Assembly (NCBI RefSeq): GCF_001949145.1
Contig: NW_019091638.1
Location: 300,127-364,126 of the forward strand
DNA: 64,000 nt
Origin: Acanthaster planci
Lineage: Eukaryota > Echinodermata > Asteroidea > Valvatida > Acanthasteridae
Direction of reading: 5' to 3'
Position numbers and translations under genes: made by a program. The notes under the pieces were generated by a model that saw only the letters and a program-made list of their open reading frames with translations, did not search any database and was not told the DNA's origin. Shown piece after piece: positions 35,949 through 48,200 of this stretch (its first letter is position 1; every line of letters begins with the position of its first letter).

Positions 35949-36868
35949 TCCATTGATTTCCATTATCCGCCCCGAGCTGAAGTGCACCCCCAATCGGCGA
36001 AAAGAAAGACAGGTGGTTGCAAACGGGTTCTTGAACGCGTTCTGCGTGTTCGCAAAGACCATACATGCCGGAGGAAATTAGCTACACGTACTCAGCGTGC
36101 TCCGCGTCAAACACACATTAAACTTGCGCGCCTCACGGCGCACTTGTGCGGTAAGTACCAAAAAATCACGCCCTCTTTTGTTCCGCTCGGAGCAGATAAT
36201 GGAGATCAATGACCCAGTCTCACTGCCGTGCACATTGATCTCCATCCGGTTCGTGAGTGTGACATTACTTCAGTTTAAACCACGCCCACTGCACATGCAC
36301 TGCACCTAGAGTTACATGTATTGATCATCGCTTACATGGAACCGGAAGTTAACGCACAATTTCAGCAATCGCCCAATGGGAGCCTGCATATCGTTGCGCG
36401 TCCGCCTTTGTGACGAAGTCACTAACGAACTTGATAGAGGTCAATCGTCGTGACGTATTTCATTTACTCTAAAGTGAGCGAGGAGACAACCTCGACTCTA
36501 CGGGCTGCGTGTGTGATGGGGGGGGGCGTGCAGAATGCAAAAATGACACTGACTGGCTATTCAGGATGAATATAGACTAATCTGATTAGACGCCTAACTG
36601 CGGTGGCACCGCACTCAAACACCCATTCTTCAGCTTGACGTGCATTTGGCAAATCACGACACTCTGTTGGTCGAAGAGGCATGTATACGCCTGCGTACCA
36701 CCTGTCCACGAGCGTTGTGCCACTGCAGTTATGGCTTCTAATTCTGCTGGTCGAATTAAACTATATACATAAACGTAAAATGAATCGCACGCGTATTTCA
36801 AAAGATACACGTATTCTCCTGCTTCACGCACGTACAAATCTGTGTCGCGCGTAAACACACTGACAGTG

Positions 36869-37500
36869 GGTGCGTTCGATTAGCTTCCCTGAACACACCA
36901 GTGTTACACTCAAGGGAAGCCTCAAAATGAGGCTTATCGAACGCTGCAGAGTGTTTTCCAAGGCATCCTGGGAAAAAGGTCAAGTCCCCGCCTCGTTCAT
37001 CATGTACGTCCATGCTCGAACAATCCATCCGTGACGTCATTACACTCGGGCAGCCTCCAGAAACCTGCTCGCCAGCTGGGGTAGTGGTGGCTGACACCAT
37101 GGCAGGCACGAACATCAAGTGATGGCTAAACGAACGCTCTCGTGTAAGTTTGACTTACACGTGTAAGCTAATCGAAGGCCTAATTTAAATAGCCCAAATT
37201 GGGTGCGTTCGATTAGTTTACTCGTGTAAGTCAAACTTACACAGAGCCATCATTTAGCCATCACGTGATCTAGTCGTTCGGCCTGCCCTGGTGTCAGCCA
37301 CCTGACTACCCCGGCCGGCTGGCGAGCGGGTCTGTGGAGGCTACCCGATTGTAATGACGTCATGGATGGACTGTTCGAGCACGGACGTACGTGGTAGAAC
37401 GTAGCGGGGGCTTAACCTTTTTTCCAGAATACCTTGGCCTCATTTCGAGGCATCCCTTGGTGTAACACTGGTGTATTCAGGGAAGCTAATCGAACGCACC
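36869..37500. mobile_element. 632-bp inverted dimer of a TIR element, with target-site duplication
   Basis: The ends are GGTGCGTTCGATTAGCTTCC and GGAAGCTAATCGAACGCACC, perfect inverted repeats, flanked by GACAGTG(G) on both sides (36862-36868 and 37501-37507), a 7-8 bp target-site duplication. The two halves (36869 to about 37175 and about 37192 to 37500) are diverged reverse complements. Each half itself has GATTAGC/GCTAATC-type inverted termini, so the whole is a head-to-head dimer. The interior includes TGACGTCAT and GTGTAAGTTTGACTTACACG. No transposase. Confidence 0.8.
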
Positions 37501-38254
37501 GACAGTGGGATATTTAAAACATACAATACCTGGGATTAGATCGCTAAAGGATGCATTCCACCAAATGGTCATATTTCTGCGCGCGAGCTCATAAATATTT
37601 TGTGATCCCACCGTGTTTTTACAATAAGACATGCCATACCATAATCAGGAGGGATCATGGAAATAAAATCCTGAATTTGGGGCTGATAGTTTCCAGTTCG
37701 GGGTATTTCTTTCACAAAAAGCCCCAAATTGCGGGCCTGTTTTGGATAGAGGCGGGTGGCTACATTCAGAAATGAGCGCTGAGTTTTACTGCTGTAATGG
37801 GGCTTTCTTCCTTGAAAGGCGAGTAAAATAATTTTCGTGGCTAACCCCCATGAAATTGAAACTAAAAGTGGTCTTCTGGCCATAATCTGAAATTCCAGTG
37901 AAAACGCTGAGGCCAACCTCTTCACGAGAGTCAACAGGCGGCGCTATTTCGGTCCGATGTTGCACTGTTTTCTATGGGCGCCTATTTGGTGTAGTGCAAC
38001 CGTAACGCGTTCGTACGTACGTCGAGTCGCGTGTTTATAAATGGAGGCGACATACGATGCCAACCTCGATCCCCATGGGCTGAGTGCGCGTTCCTTCAGA
38101 TCGCGCAAGGCATGGTGGGAACCAACATTGCGCGGCAAGATCGTACCCATGGAAACGAGGTTGCCCCACAAACGCATGACACGGTCGCTTAGACGTAGTC
38201 GTAGTCACTAGCTGTTTTGAACAGGGTGCAACCTGAAGGTCAGTGGTCTTATAT

Positions 38255-38395
38255 AGTCATCATATTGACAAAAACATATACAGTCAGTGCTCTTAATTCA
38301 TCTTATTGCCAATAAGATCAGATAAATTAAGAGCACTGACTGTATATATTTTTGTTGATAATTTTTCTGATCACGGTGCTATGCAGCCCTTTCAT
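38255..38395. mobile_element. Hairpin MITE (GGGCTGCATAGCACCGTGATCA end)
   Basis: The left ATACAGTCAGTGCTCTTAAT and right ATTAAGAGCACTGACTGTAT are perfect stem sequences around a CTTATTGCCAATAAG centre. The right end, in reverse complement, reads AAAGGGCTGCATAGCACCGT, and the same phrase opens a half copy at 42782-42850. Confidence 0.7.
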
Positions 38396-38728
38396 ATTTC
38401 TCTGGTCGTAGTCTTAGTCATGTCGCGCCGGCGCCATTTTATCGACAAGAAAAGAACTCATGACGTCACGCAACGTCAACACGTACTCGAACTCCATCGA
38501 TATTATGCACAATTGTTCATTAATTACATTACAGAGATAGTACATGTACAGCTTTCTACTACATAGAAAGTAGAACTAATGTGCATGTAGCCTACCAGAA
38601 CTCGAGCGACTGCCACGCTGATCGACTGAAGAACTATGGTAACATGTGTAAGTAGTATAGTAATATTATTAAACATTTTAAAGCCATGTTAATGCCACAT
38701 TTTCAGACTCGGTCATTTGATGATCTGA

Positions 38729-39450
38729 TGATGGTCTAGCCCCACTAGTGTGATGTGGCACGGACCCTCACTCCTGATCCATCCTTAGCTACACATCCGT
38801 ATACACAATTTCGTGTCGGTGTATTGAACATTTCGGCGCACCCACTTATCATCGTGGGCGCAATTTCTTTTGCTCACGGACATGATCCTTGACCTTTCTG
38901 CTTTCTAAAAACCATTTATTGAATGATTTCACTCGCGTTATTGAGGTATTTTCCAGTCTTTTTGCCTTTAATCTAACAGGCTCGCTTTCTCAGTTGCCAT
39001 CTTTAAAATAAGATCGTTGAACAATACGTCACTTGACCCGTCGTTGTCTCGACGGCTGTTCCATGTCAAGACATATGTAATAAACGGACTGAGCGATAAG
39101 ATTCTACTTGTACCAATGGGGTCTTATAAACGGACTGAGCGATAAGATACTATATGTACCAATGGGCTCTTACAAAACTTTGGCAGCAGTTTAGATGTCT
39201 TGACATGGAACAGCCGTCGAGACGATGAGGGGTCAAGTGACGTAATCTTCAACGACCTTATTTTAAAGATGGCGACTGTGAGAGCGAGCCCATTAGATTA
39301 AATGGATAAAGGCAAAAAGACTGGAAAATACCTCAATAACAAGGTATTGCCGAAATGTTCAATACGCCGACACGAAATTGCGTATACGGATGTGTGGCGA
39401 AGGATGGATCGGGAGTGAGAGTCCGTGCCACACTAGTGGGGCTAATGATG
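38729..39450. repeat. Head-to-head inverted duplication with a small conserved ORF in each arm
   Basis: The outer arms (38729 to about 39070 and about 39180-39450) are reverse complements; the left arm carries about 90 extra bases near 38835-38930. Each arm reads outward: a TAAAGATGGCRACTGWGARA segment, then an ATG (38831 minus, 39355 plus) opening the same 26-residue peptide MFNTPTRNCVYGCVAKDGSG plus VRVRAT. The six nucleotide differences between the two ORFs are all third-position and synonymous. The centre holds two direct 46-bp repeats (39081 and 39127, unit TAAACGGACTGAGCGATAAG...). It could be a duplicated promoter plus first exon of a gene or of a transposon ORF; the CVYGC start resembles zinc-ligand pairs but no domain can be assigned. 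Confidence 0.75.
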
Positions 39451-39693
39451 GTCATATTCTACTCCGTCATTGTCCATCTGACTTCAGGCCAATTACATGG
39501 TGTTCATTACCGTTCATGCCTTCAGCACCCTTTTCCTAGAAATTATAATAATCATAATAAGGGAATAAATTTTTCTTTTTTTTCTTTATCTAAACAAGTT
39601 GTTGGTGATATCCTCTTTCATATCAGAAAAAAAGAGGGAACAAAGCTTTTGGTTTTTGAGGAAAATTTAGGGGTAAAACGGTAGTGGGTCCTA

Positions 39694-39797
39694 CTTTGAG
39701 AACTCGAAGTCATTAATTCCGTGATACTACGGGGTATCGAAGTCAACTCCATGATACTATGGAGTATCACGCAGTTAGTGACTTCAAGTTCTCGAAG
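39694..39797. repeat. 104-bp hairpin
   Basis: CTTTGAGAACTCGAAGTCA at the left pairs with TGACTTCAAGTTCTCGAAG at the right; inside, CGTGATACTACGGGGTATCG and CCATGATACTATGGAGTATC repeat a palindromic GATAC..GTATC word. Fold-back MITE-like. Confidence 0.65.
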
Positions 39798-40269
39798 TAA
39801 TCTAAAACGGCAGCATACATGACTGACCCGAAGAGCTGTGAACGACGACAAATTAGCAAATGTAGTCTGGACCTGGATGGAGGTTTTTTGATAAATCCAA
39901 CATTGCTGACATAGCTGAGTTAGGGAGTCTGGCACTTTTCAGCTTTTTGTTTGACCCCCACAAATTTAGTACCATTGGAAAGAAAATTTTAAAAGAAATT
40001 AAATGGTATAAAGTTTAGCTCAATAGCTGTAAGTATAGTGAAGTTACAAATTTTTTGGTTGTTGAAATTAGGTGTAATTAGTCCATCTCTTTTTGGGGGT
40101 GGACACAAATGTTATTTTCATCAATGTATTTGAACCACATGAAGTCTTGTTCCTCATCGGTTCCACTTCCAGGCATGGCAGAGTTGGACAAAGATCTGTA
40201 GTTAAGTCACAGAAGAAGTGTAAAGTAAACAATATCTTTTATTATGGAGAACTTTATCAATAATAAACA

Positions 40270-42190
40270 TAGGATACATGTACATGTATACAGTAACAGG
40301 TCGTTTGAGTTGGGCTTGAAATGTTTAGGGATGTGTGAAAGGTCACTGAAGTATAGATTTGATATGATATTTTGTCATCAATAAATAGCTATAAAATAGG
40401 GGACCAAGTCTGTCAGATGTCGTAAGTTCCTTTAAGTCAGTTCATTTTTGACAGGGTCTTTTGGTAACGTTTCATTGAAACAACACATGCGGTTTATGCG
40501 CTTGTTATTTGCATCTTACTCCCCGTTCACCATGCGTCAATCTGATGCACATGCATACACCATACAGTATGTGCACAGCTGCGTGACAGTACCCTAATAC
40601 AAAAGGGCTGTTCGGCACCAGTTTGAAATCGTTTTTGGACAAAAACAACTTCCTTTTCTTCCTTAAATTCCAAGCTTCCAAGTAAACACCATTTCATATA
40701 CATGTACATGTATGTTTCATCAACTCCTTATATGTTTTGGGGGATTTTCAACAAAAAATGCACGTTTTTCGTCACCTTTTTGTAGTCTTCACAAACCAAA
40801 ACAAGGCTTGGCAGTGCTTTAAGGTAAATTTGTGCACCTTACAAAAAGTGGCCAGCTCCATGTACATTTGTACATGTAGCGTATAGCAGACATTGACGCC
40901 CTGTTCGTACCGGTATATGTTGTCTTGAGTCAGTGTATGTACAACTGTTCATGAATATAGTTTGTTCAAAATGGCGAATGGAATGTTTTGTGAAGGCGCA
41001 TGTACATTATGTATATGTACTTTGTACATGTATTAGTGTACATGTACATACCTCGTAGAGGCTGGAGGGCATATTTCACACACTTTCCTGGCCTACTTAT
41101 GGTGTTTTACACAAATGCACACCTGTACATGTACAATTCTATGCATGTTGCAGTTAGGAGTGGAACTTGAATCCAGTTGGTTTTTGTTTTTATTTAGTTT
41201 TGACAGTGGACTTGTACTATTCATTTTCTGAGTTGTGAAACCAAAAATCTGACAGAAAAAAAAAGAATGAAGAGTCTGTCGCAAGGGAAAAAGACACTTT
41301 TGCCTTTTGCTCAACCCAGTCTCAACTCATGTGGGAGAAATTGGTACATGTACATGTATATTCATCAAAATACATGTACATGTAAAAACACATGTACTGC
41401 ACCTGGAACAAGTTCACTTTAATAATGTCTGCAAATGATTACATAATAGAGAAGTTTAGCTGCAAGTTTTACATGAACACAAACATGAGGAAAGTGTGGA
41501 CTTTTGCTGATGTCAGTGCTTCCTGTGCATTGTTTTTGCAGAAATCAGATGATCAGACGTGTTTGATTTTTCTGAAATTCTGGCAGTTGGATTTGGAATT
41601 ACTGACTTTGTCCCACCACAGCATTTACAATGTACATGTAGTTGGTGTGTGGTACATTTTTGTAACTTCTTATACGTTTTTAGATTACAGTACTTCAGGT
41701 ACACATCTACAATGTACATGTATATAAAGCACCAAATTGTTGCACAGTCCACATATATCCCACATACCTGTACTATCCTGTTTATGGTCCATCTGTTCTC
41801 AGATTTCTTGGAGATCAAGTCTGCCTAAGTAGATTTCTTTTCTATACATGTACCAGAATGATATTGTACCACAGACACATCAGACTGTGGCTTAGCAATG
41901 CAGTGAACTTTCTTTGCAGTGCAGGGAACTTGAATTCTTTTTCTTTTGTTTTTCTTGACAGTAACCCTGCATGTGCAGACACTTGAGTGTCCAAAGTAAA
42001 GTACAATGTACACAGTTACATCAATTCAAACTTTCTGAGACCCTGAAAAGCAGAAAATACCAACAACAGACTGTACTGCATACCGGAAGACAACAGCAAG
42101 TCACATTCTACTGTAATTAAATAGGCAAACAAATTTGGTGTAGCTGCACCCATCAGAACTTGTAACTCGGCACACCATAGCTGACTGGAG
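40270..42190. repeat. TACATGTA-rich intergenic region upstream of ACMSD
   Basis: The palindromic words TACATGTA and GTACATGTAC occur many times (for example 40274-40287, 40698-40712, 41034-41050, 41345-41358, 41371-41384, 41632-41640, 41712-41722). No gene is seen; several short open frames here are ended by the repeats. The ACMSD promoter must lie in or above this region. Confidence 0.6.
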
Positions 42191-42191
42191 A

Positions 42192-42248
42192 ATGAAAATT
42201 GATATCCATAATCACATTCTTCCTGAGAGATGGCCAGACCTTAAAGAG
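42192..42248 (+). CDS. ACMSD: ACMSD exon 1
   Basis: Nineteen codons, MKIDIHNHILPERWPDLKE, with the first two metal-binding histidines; donor GAG|GTGAGT, phase 0. It is too short to be found by length. Confidence 0.93.
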
Positions 42249-45200
42249 GTGAGTTCTTTCAGGGAAACGGAAGTATTCTAGGTTTTCTGCTGTGCCATGT
42301 ACATGCAATCTTCAGCTACATGTACAGTACATGTACTTCAAGGCCCTGTGATGTTAAGAAAATGCTCCGCCTCCTCGCCCCCCCCCAAAAAAAACCCAAA
42401 AACTAAATTGTATCTTCACCAACTGCAATGGCATTCAAATTGTACTGTAGCACTTTGGAGTCTTATAAAATTGGAATGGCTGATGATTGTTACTTTAGAC
42501 TGAATCCCAACATACAGAATCTACAACTAATGGATTCAGTTGTGTTGAGCTTACAACTATTACTTGTACTTGGCACTGTATGCCATGGTCCAGTTTTCTT
42601 TACAGGTTTGGATTTGGTCAGATTCAAAAGGTTCCAGTGGAAAACACTGGAGGATTTTCATGAATGGATGTAGTTTCTTTTGCATTTTGTTCATAGAGTT
42701 AGACAAACAGTCATGACAGTTCCAAAACAGTTGTGATTGAGTAATGCTGAAATACATGTACATGTATGTGCAGAGAAACATAAAAGGGCTGCGTAGCACC
42801 GTGATCAGAATATTGACAAGAATATAATATAAAATCAGTGCTCTGAAATATGTGACTGCCGAGCTTCTGGTAACTGAGTACCTTCTTCAGAGATTGCCGA
42901 GCTTTCGATGTAATTCCCTGGCTGTCCCTTTTCCCTTCCCCCTTGATATTTTATGTATTTTTCTCAAAAGCCTGTAACCTTGCTTACAAAAATTAAAAAA
43001 AAATCTGTGGTCAGATTTGTCTCTTTCAATGAAACCTTGTTAACAGAAGGTCTCATTTTCTGTGGCAGCGATATGGCTATGGTGGTTGGATCCAGATGTA
43101 CCCTCACTGTGAGGGCAAGTCACGCATGATGAGAGATGGTAAACTGTTCCGCATCATTGAGGACAACTGTTACAAGCCTGAAGAAAGATTACGGGAAATG
43201 GATGCCACAGGTACTAACTGTACACAAAAAAAGGGAATTGTTGCTGAATTCCTTTCACCATTGCTAATTTCAGCCATGAGTGTCAGGTGATGGATCTAAC
43301 TTTTTAGACAAACTAATTTCTTTCACCATTGCTAATTTCAGCCATGAGTGTCAGGTGATGGATCTAACTTTTTAGACAAACTAATTTTTTTCAAACATTT
43401 TTCCTCAGACTTAAAAACAAAGAAATTAAAAGCTGTTCATCTTACCACATACATGTATTTGGAATTTATTGTTATTTATTTATTTATTTTTTATCCATTT
43501 ATTTATTGTTAATGTTTTTTATTTTCAAATAGCATCTTTTTGTACATGCACTGTAGGATTTACTTTTCATTTCATACAGTGATGTACATGTACGTGTAGC
43601 TCTACTTGAGAGGCATGCAAGTTTCTTTAGTTCTAGTTAATTTGTAATATGTTTGTCTGCACTGGTAGTTTCCATATACAGTAGTATTATTGTTATAAGT
43701 GTCTGTGGGGCCTCTAGTTGATAAGCTATGCTTCTTGGGTCTCCATCTATCAACTTAATGTGTACCATCTTTATCTCTTTATATTACTGTAAATGGAAAT
43801 GAAGTGAAATGAAGTTGTTTTTTTTATAGCATGGAGCACATGCAACCAGTTTCCATTTGAATTTACTGTTGAGACAGGGGCACAGGGCACCCTTTGAAAT
43901 GACCACCCACAAGCCTCTGTCTTCTTTGCCAGCAATGTCCACAAAGCTGATTGTCTCCATCCATTTTCTGCTGACTGGCAGTGAAGTTAATTCTTTCAAA
44001 GATGTTCATGTCATTATGTTCTCTGCCCCCACCATCCATCATACCCATTGACCTAATCCATGACTACTGAAAGAATTTGAATCTTTCTTTGTGAAAATTC
44101 TAAACGTTACATGAAGGTGTAACAGTGCAGGCGCTGTCCACAGTCCCGGTGATGTTCAGCTACTGGGCTAAGCCTGAAGACACTCTGGATCTCTGTCACA
44201 TTCTGAATGATGACTTGGCCAAGACTGTCCAGAAATACCCCAAGCGCTTTGTGGGCCTAGGCACTCTCCCCATGCAGGCACCAGAACTGGCTGTCCAAGA
44301 GTTAAGGAGATGTCGGGAGGTATCATGTCTTGTGCTTTGTTCACTCCACAGCTGGTTCCTTAAGCATTTAGCTTGTTGTTTCACTAGATCTTTTTGATTT
44401 TAATAATTGCATTTTCAAAAGAATTTAATTTCCAATGTGTAGGTTATACGTCTGTCCACCTTTAGAGTATTTTTAACATACTCACATGTAAATATTTTAG
44501 TAACAGATTATGGAGAAAGGCTGCTTTCACAATGACAACAAGTTCAAGCTAACAGATTTAGGAACTGTGAAGGTATTATTGATGTCATTGGTACATGTAG
44601 TCATTGATCTTCTTTGCAGGAGCTTGGCTTCCCTGGCGTGCAGATTGGCTCCCATATCAACGATTGGAACTTGGATGCACCAGAATTACAGCAAGTCTTT
44701 GCAGTAAGCAACAAACATTAAAAAAAACACAGCCTATTTTCTTTTGTATTCATCATTGTCCGGTGAATTTAGGTTGCAATAATGCAAGGAACAGCATTTA
44801 TAGTGGAGTACTGCAGGGACCATCAAACACAATAAATTCTGGGTGTAACCAACACTAGCACTGTAGTATGGTATCAAATACTTGCATGGTTACTGATAAA
44901 TCATGATAACTGTACATAAACCAAGAGCACTTCTCTATTGCTACCTTAAGGTCATGCTTAAGACCATACATGTACTCGTACCTCTGGCAATTGCAATAAT
45001 TCTAGATTTTTAATGTTTTTTGGGGGAAACCTCTTGCCTTCGGCATTTGTGGAGTGGAACATCAATATTTTGAACACAGGAACTCTAATACTGAATCTAG
45101 CACTTACAGCACTTTCCAGTTTCCATGTGCTATGGTACACATGAAAGTGAGTTTGATTTACACATACTGTGGGGCACTGTACATGTATGAGTAGTTTGGT

Positions 45201-48200
45201 GTGTGGAAATCCAATTTGTGAGGAGCTGACTTCATTGGTTCCCATGCAGTTCATCTTCACTGTAGATAACTGAAGTAGGGAACCAGATATGCTTGTGCTT
45301 GAAGTAGTTTCGCTAGCATGTGCCTGCACTATGCTCATATTATGGAATAACACAATGCGGGCATTGTTTTGTGTCACAGTTGAACATTGCATTAAGTTTG
45401 ACTTCTTAATACAGTTGACTCCCGTTATAACGAGCTCGGTCATAACGATAACCCGGATGCAAGGAGCATATTCTCCCAGTCCCGAACAATTTGTGTTCAT
45501 TGCTATGGAGAAATATTTGGTTATTACGTGCACGAATATTGCGAGACTCCGCCTACAACGACGATTTGTGCCGACCCCATGCCAGCAAAAGTATTGTTCT
45601 CAACCCATTTACAGTGACTTTCCCAAACCGTATTATCTGCAGCTGTCAACGACAAATCTTTTGTCCCGATTCGGGCATCGTACGTTTTCCCAGTCTGTCA
45701 AGACCTTATCAATGCACCTTTGTAAGAACTTAAACGTAATATTGTTTCATCTCACCAATCTTTAATCAATGACATTGCGCCCTCTCTTGTCCCATTTTGT
45801 TAAATGCAAATCTAATGTGAAACGCATCCCCCTTAAAACAGGTGCAGGAAAATATGCCCTACAAAAAGCATCAACATAATCCGAAGCTATTATTTGCATG
45901 TATAAAAGAAAAATTCCACTAGAAAAATAATCTCATCTACATCTCAACGAAAACTCCGGACATACTGGTAATAGTGACGCCCTCTTTTGACTGGTTTTAG
46001 CCAATTCATGACGAAAGCAAAACGTACACTCAGGATGTGTGACGTACATGTACTTAGCGGCACGGACTTGAATGTTTCTTCTCACTCGGCTGTTCTTCTC
46101 GGCTTCTTCTGATCCAGGTTGTCAAATATTTGACATTAAAATGTACTTTATTGATATCATTTTATTCATCAACATTAGATAAAAATTTAGCTTCAATAAG
46201 AGACACATAACATTGGCTTTGCATGTGTTTGGCGTGCGGTATCGTTGTACCTGTACATGATTACAACAGACATATACGTGGCTATAAACTTGTTCAAAAT
46301 GAGTTTGAAAAATTGCGCTCCGGTTTTAACGACGCTCCGGCTATAACGACAGAATTGTGAAAGTCCGCCGGCCCTCGTAATAACGGGAGTTGAATGTATG
46401 TCAAAATGGAAGTTGAAAGTGCAGAAAATGTAAAATTAATTACTGAAAGAGTGAAAAATGAGTTTCCCTCTCACTGGCTAGAATAAAAAACAGCGATCGG
46501 ATGTTTGTTTTGTGTTAACGTTACATAACGTAATATCGATTGAAAGCAATGTGCTACCATATACATCCTTTTGCCAGGAAGCCATCGCTAGGCTTACAAC
46601 AAAGCCACACGTGTTTACTCTTTTGCAAGCAAAATAAAAGCTTGAGTCATTCAACAGCACAGTTTCTGTTCATGAAAAGAAGGGGCCAGGAAACCTGTAG
46701 GTGCTCATTATGTGCAACTGATATTAGTCAGATCTGGTGCACACCTATTTTACCCGTATTTTCCTGTACATGCTTACCCAATTTCATAATTTTTTGGTGT
46801 GGACTTACAACCCCCGGCATCCCTGCATGGTACAGTATGCTGACTTTAGTGCATGTTATGAAAGGCTCTAGGTTCCCCTTGATCACTGCGAAGTAATCTT
46901 GGCTAACACTTGAACACCAACTTCAGTGGGGTACTCACACAAAGACATCATGAGTGATACATGTTCAGATCGTGTGTATGGATGTGGATATTACAACATA
47001 CATGTACATGTATAGGTACACGTACCGGTATATGTACATGTCTGTGTGAAAGAGTGCACACCTGCCGGTTGTCATCCCCAGAGAATGCTATTATTTGGTA
47101 AGAAAGTGCCCTCTCCTGTTCAAGTATTGAGCCCATAGTTTCAGACCGTCATAGGCATACATGCACTCTTTGTGGTTTTGTGTAGGCTGCAGAGGAGTAT
47201 GACTGTGCAATTTTTGTGCATCCTTGGGACATGGAGCTTGGTGGTCGCATGTCTAAGTATTGGCTACCTTGGCTAGTCGGTATGCCAGCAGAAACAGCTA
47301 CAGCAATGTGCTCTATGATCTTTGGAGGAGTCTTGGAACATTTCCCAAAGCTCAAAGTCTGCTTTGCACATGGAGGTAGGTGCAACATTTACATTGGGCT
47401 ATTAAATATGCTGCATTTACTTTGGGAGTACTGCAAGATATTTAGAAATTAAGAGGAAAGTATTAACCACTTCCTGCTGGGGCATTTATCAACGTTGATG
47501 ATGCTGGGCTGAATATTTATCATTTTCTTTCTGTTTTCAAAATTCTTTAAAAATTCTTATCTTCATTTATTGGACACTTACAAACACGTGAAGGCATGTC
47601 TGGTGTCCACTCTAGCCAGACAGACAAAATCTATTGATGCCTGAGTATTTCAGCCAGGCCTGCAGCCTTGTAAAAAGAGCCANGTGGTGGAGCGCTTGTC
47701 CCCAGTGTAATCCGCTAGCTCTCAATGCCCCAAACTGTGGTATACTGTTTCAAAACAAGGCAGGATTATCTCCACTTTTGAGAGTGAAAAAATGTTGGTA
47801 ATGCCCAGCAGCCTGGTCTTTTGTTCCGAGTACGGTCTTTTGTTACAAGGCCCTGTTCCCTTTGTCTGAGTTTGGAGACCCGGCCACACATATAAAGCAT
47901 ACATTTCCAGATCCGGAGTCCCCGGCAGGAAGTGGTTTAGATAACTGTAAGTCTGACTCAGCATGTTAATATTTCAGTGAAAATTCTTTACACTGCTTTC
48001 CCACCGTACACATCCATTCAGATGCAGTGCAGGTTTCACATTGTTTGCTTGCCTCCACTATGTTTAAACAATAGCCACCATTACTTCAAGGATGAATAAC
48101 CACCATGTTTAAAATCTGGCTGCCAAGTTAAACATTTTGGATGTTGCATTTACATTCTGGAATATTTCATCTTACTCAATACCTTGATGAAAAAAGCAGT

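Noticed and set aside
44958-45533. Minus-strand open frame of 191 codons in ACMSD intron 4
   Set aside because: No family resemblance, overlaps the start of the pogo-like element and lies opposite an ACMSD intron; chance opening is likely.
45289-45765. Plus-strand open frame of 158 codons
   Set aside because: Crosses the left end of the pogo-like element and has no transposase motif.
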